In this document: piece after piece, positions 63,483 through 64,000 of the stretch
Layout of the letters: the number at the start of each line of letters is the position of its first letter
Position numbering within the stretch: position 1 is the stretch's first letter
Source: Adineta vaga
Taxonomy: Eukaryota > Rotifera
Assembly (NCBI GenBank): GCA_021613535.1
Contig: CP075496.1
Coordinates: 1,736,001 to 1,800,000, forward strand
Direction: 5' to 3'
Length of the DNA stretch: 64,000 nt
The notes under the pieces: generated by a model
Told to the model about the DNA's origin: nothing
Seen by the model: only the letters and a program-made list of their open reading frames with translations
Databases searched by the model: none
Translations under genes and position numbers: made by a program

Positions 63483-63829
63483 CTTTCGATTGAAAGTAAA
63501 ATTTCACGAATGAGTACAAGAAAGAGAATGATTTCTCAGGTTACCATGCCATAGGTAGTTGTTCGTTCGATACCTCTCTCTCTTTATTTTAACATCCTGT
63601 GAATGTGTTCCGTGAGAGAAATGACTGCCATCTGTAGGTGAAGTCTATAAGAATTTATAATTGTCATTCTTTTATTCAATACTATCAGTATGTTCTAAAA
63701 TGATAATTGTTACGACCTTTTATTGAATAAAACTAATCACAGGTTTATGCGGGAATACGTTTTCGAAAAGAAAATAGAAAAAGCTAAGCTGCAAGAATAA
63801 TTACTAATTATAAGTAAAAAAAAAAAGAA
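63483..63829. other. Spacer upstream of CEP19
   Basis: AT-rich, with a CTCTCTCTC run near 63571-63583 and the 3' flank of the next minus-strand gene. No gene. Confidence 0.4.
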
Positions 63830-64000
63830 TCATTTGTCGATCAATTTTGATAGATTGATTGTTAATCGATGAAGTTCTTGTGTAAATCTCAATTGTGTTT
63901 TATCGATTTCTTCACGAATTTCATTGATTTTATGTAATAATTTTTCATTAAAAATCTCTTGTGAATTTTCTTTATTTTGATTTAGGTCTGATAAAATCTC
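63830..64000 (-). CDS. C-terminal end of a coiled-coil protein (partial)
   Basis: The minus frame entering at the window edge is open for 56 codons and ends in a stop at 63830: EILSDLNQNKENSQEIFNEK, then LLHKINEIREEIDKTQLRFT and QELHRLTINLSKLIDK. It is a highly charged heptad-like helix typical of a coiled coil. Too short to assign a family. It is codirectional with CEP19, about 350 bp upstream. Confidence 0.55.
   Translation of the reverse strand, partial: EILSDLNQNKENSQEIFNEKLLHKINEIREEIDKTQLRFTQELHRLTINLSKLIDK

Overview
The window reads as nuclear DNA of a small invertebrate, most likely a bdelloid rotifer (Adineta/Rotaria type). It is strongly AT-rich, and genes are cut by very many tiny GT..AG introns (mostly 45-90 nt). 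Gene content fits: an animal gene for a cellular RNA-dependent RNA polymerase, F-box/NLR-type leucine-rich-repeat and NHL-repeat proteins, several ciliary genes and divergent rhodopsin-like receptors. The species assignment is inference from these traits.

Layout. 1-15.2 kb: one giant secreted mosaic protein (Reeler, EGF, SEA-like, fibronectin-II-like, a very long EGF array, Thr-rich linker, two ShKT modules). 15.5-19.9 kb: a full-length, apparently intact cellular RdRP. 20.2-22.6 kb (-): axonemal dynein intermediate chain DNAI2. 23.7-24.7 kb: orphan 7TM receptor. 24.8-26.5 kb (-): secreted PAN/thrombospondin-1/SRCR-like protein. 26.9-28.1 kb (-): a bacterial-type (Glk family) glucokinase with a spliceosomal intron. 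28.4-28.6 kb: a tRNA-derived short repeat. 28.8-31.1 kb (-): malic enzyme. 32.6-33.6 kb (-): F-box protein. 34.2-38.5 kb: three tandem fatty-acid-binding proteins. 38.9-40.0 kb (-): RRM/coiled-coil protein. 40.3-43.5 kb (-): COG4, head to head with GATD3/ES1. 43.7-48.9 kb: GATD3, RAB5IF and PRPF6 packed 85-112 bp apart, each downstream start preceded by a splice-acceptor-like sequence; a candidate trans-spliced operon. 49.5-49.9 kb (-): dynein light chain LC8. 50.9-51.9 kb (-): second 7TM receptor.

53.9-64 kb is accessory, repeat-rich DNA: an F-box gene whose body is 17 near-identical LRR exons of 84 nt separated by 57-nt introns (with a hAT-like MITE in its first intron), a pogo/Tigger-like non-autonomous element, a decayed mariner-type transposase that truncates an unknown membrane-protein gene, an NHL-repeat gene, CEP19, and the C-terminal end of a coiled-coil gene that leaves the window.

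Functional themes: RNA silencing (RdRP), cilia and centrosome (DNAI2, LC8, CEP19), secretory pathway (COG4, RAB5IF), splicing (PRPF6) and central carbon metabolism (glucokinase, malic enzyme). These are ordinary housekeeping genes interspersed with lineage-specific families. The strongest candidates for novelty are the LRR array with its size-locked introns, the possible GATD3-RAB5IF-PRPF6 operon, the bacterial-type glucokinase and the giant Reeler-EGF mosaic.
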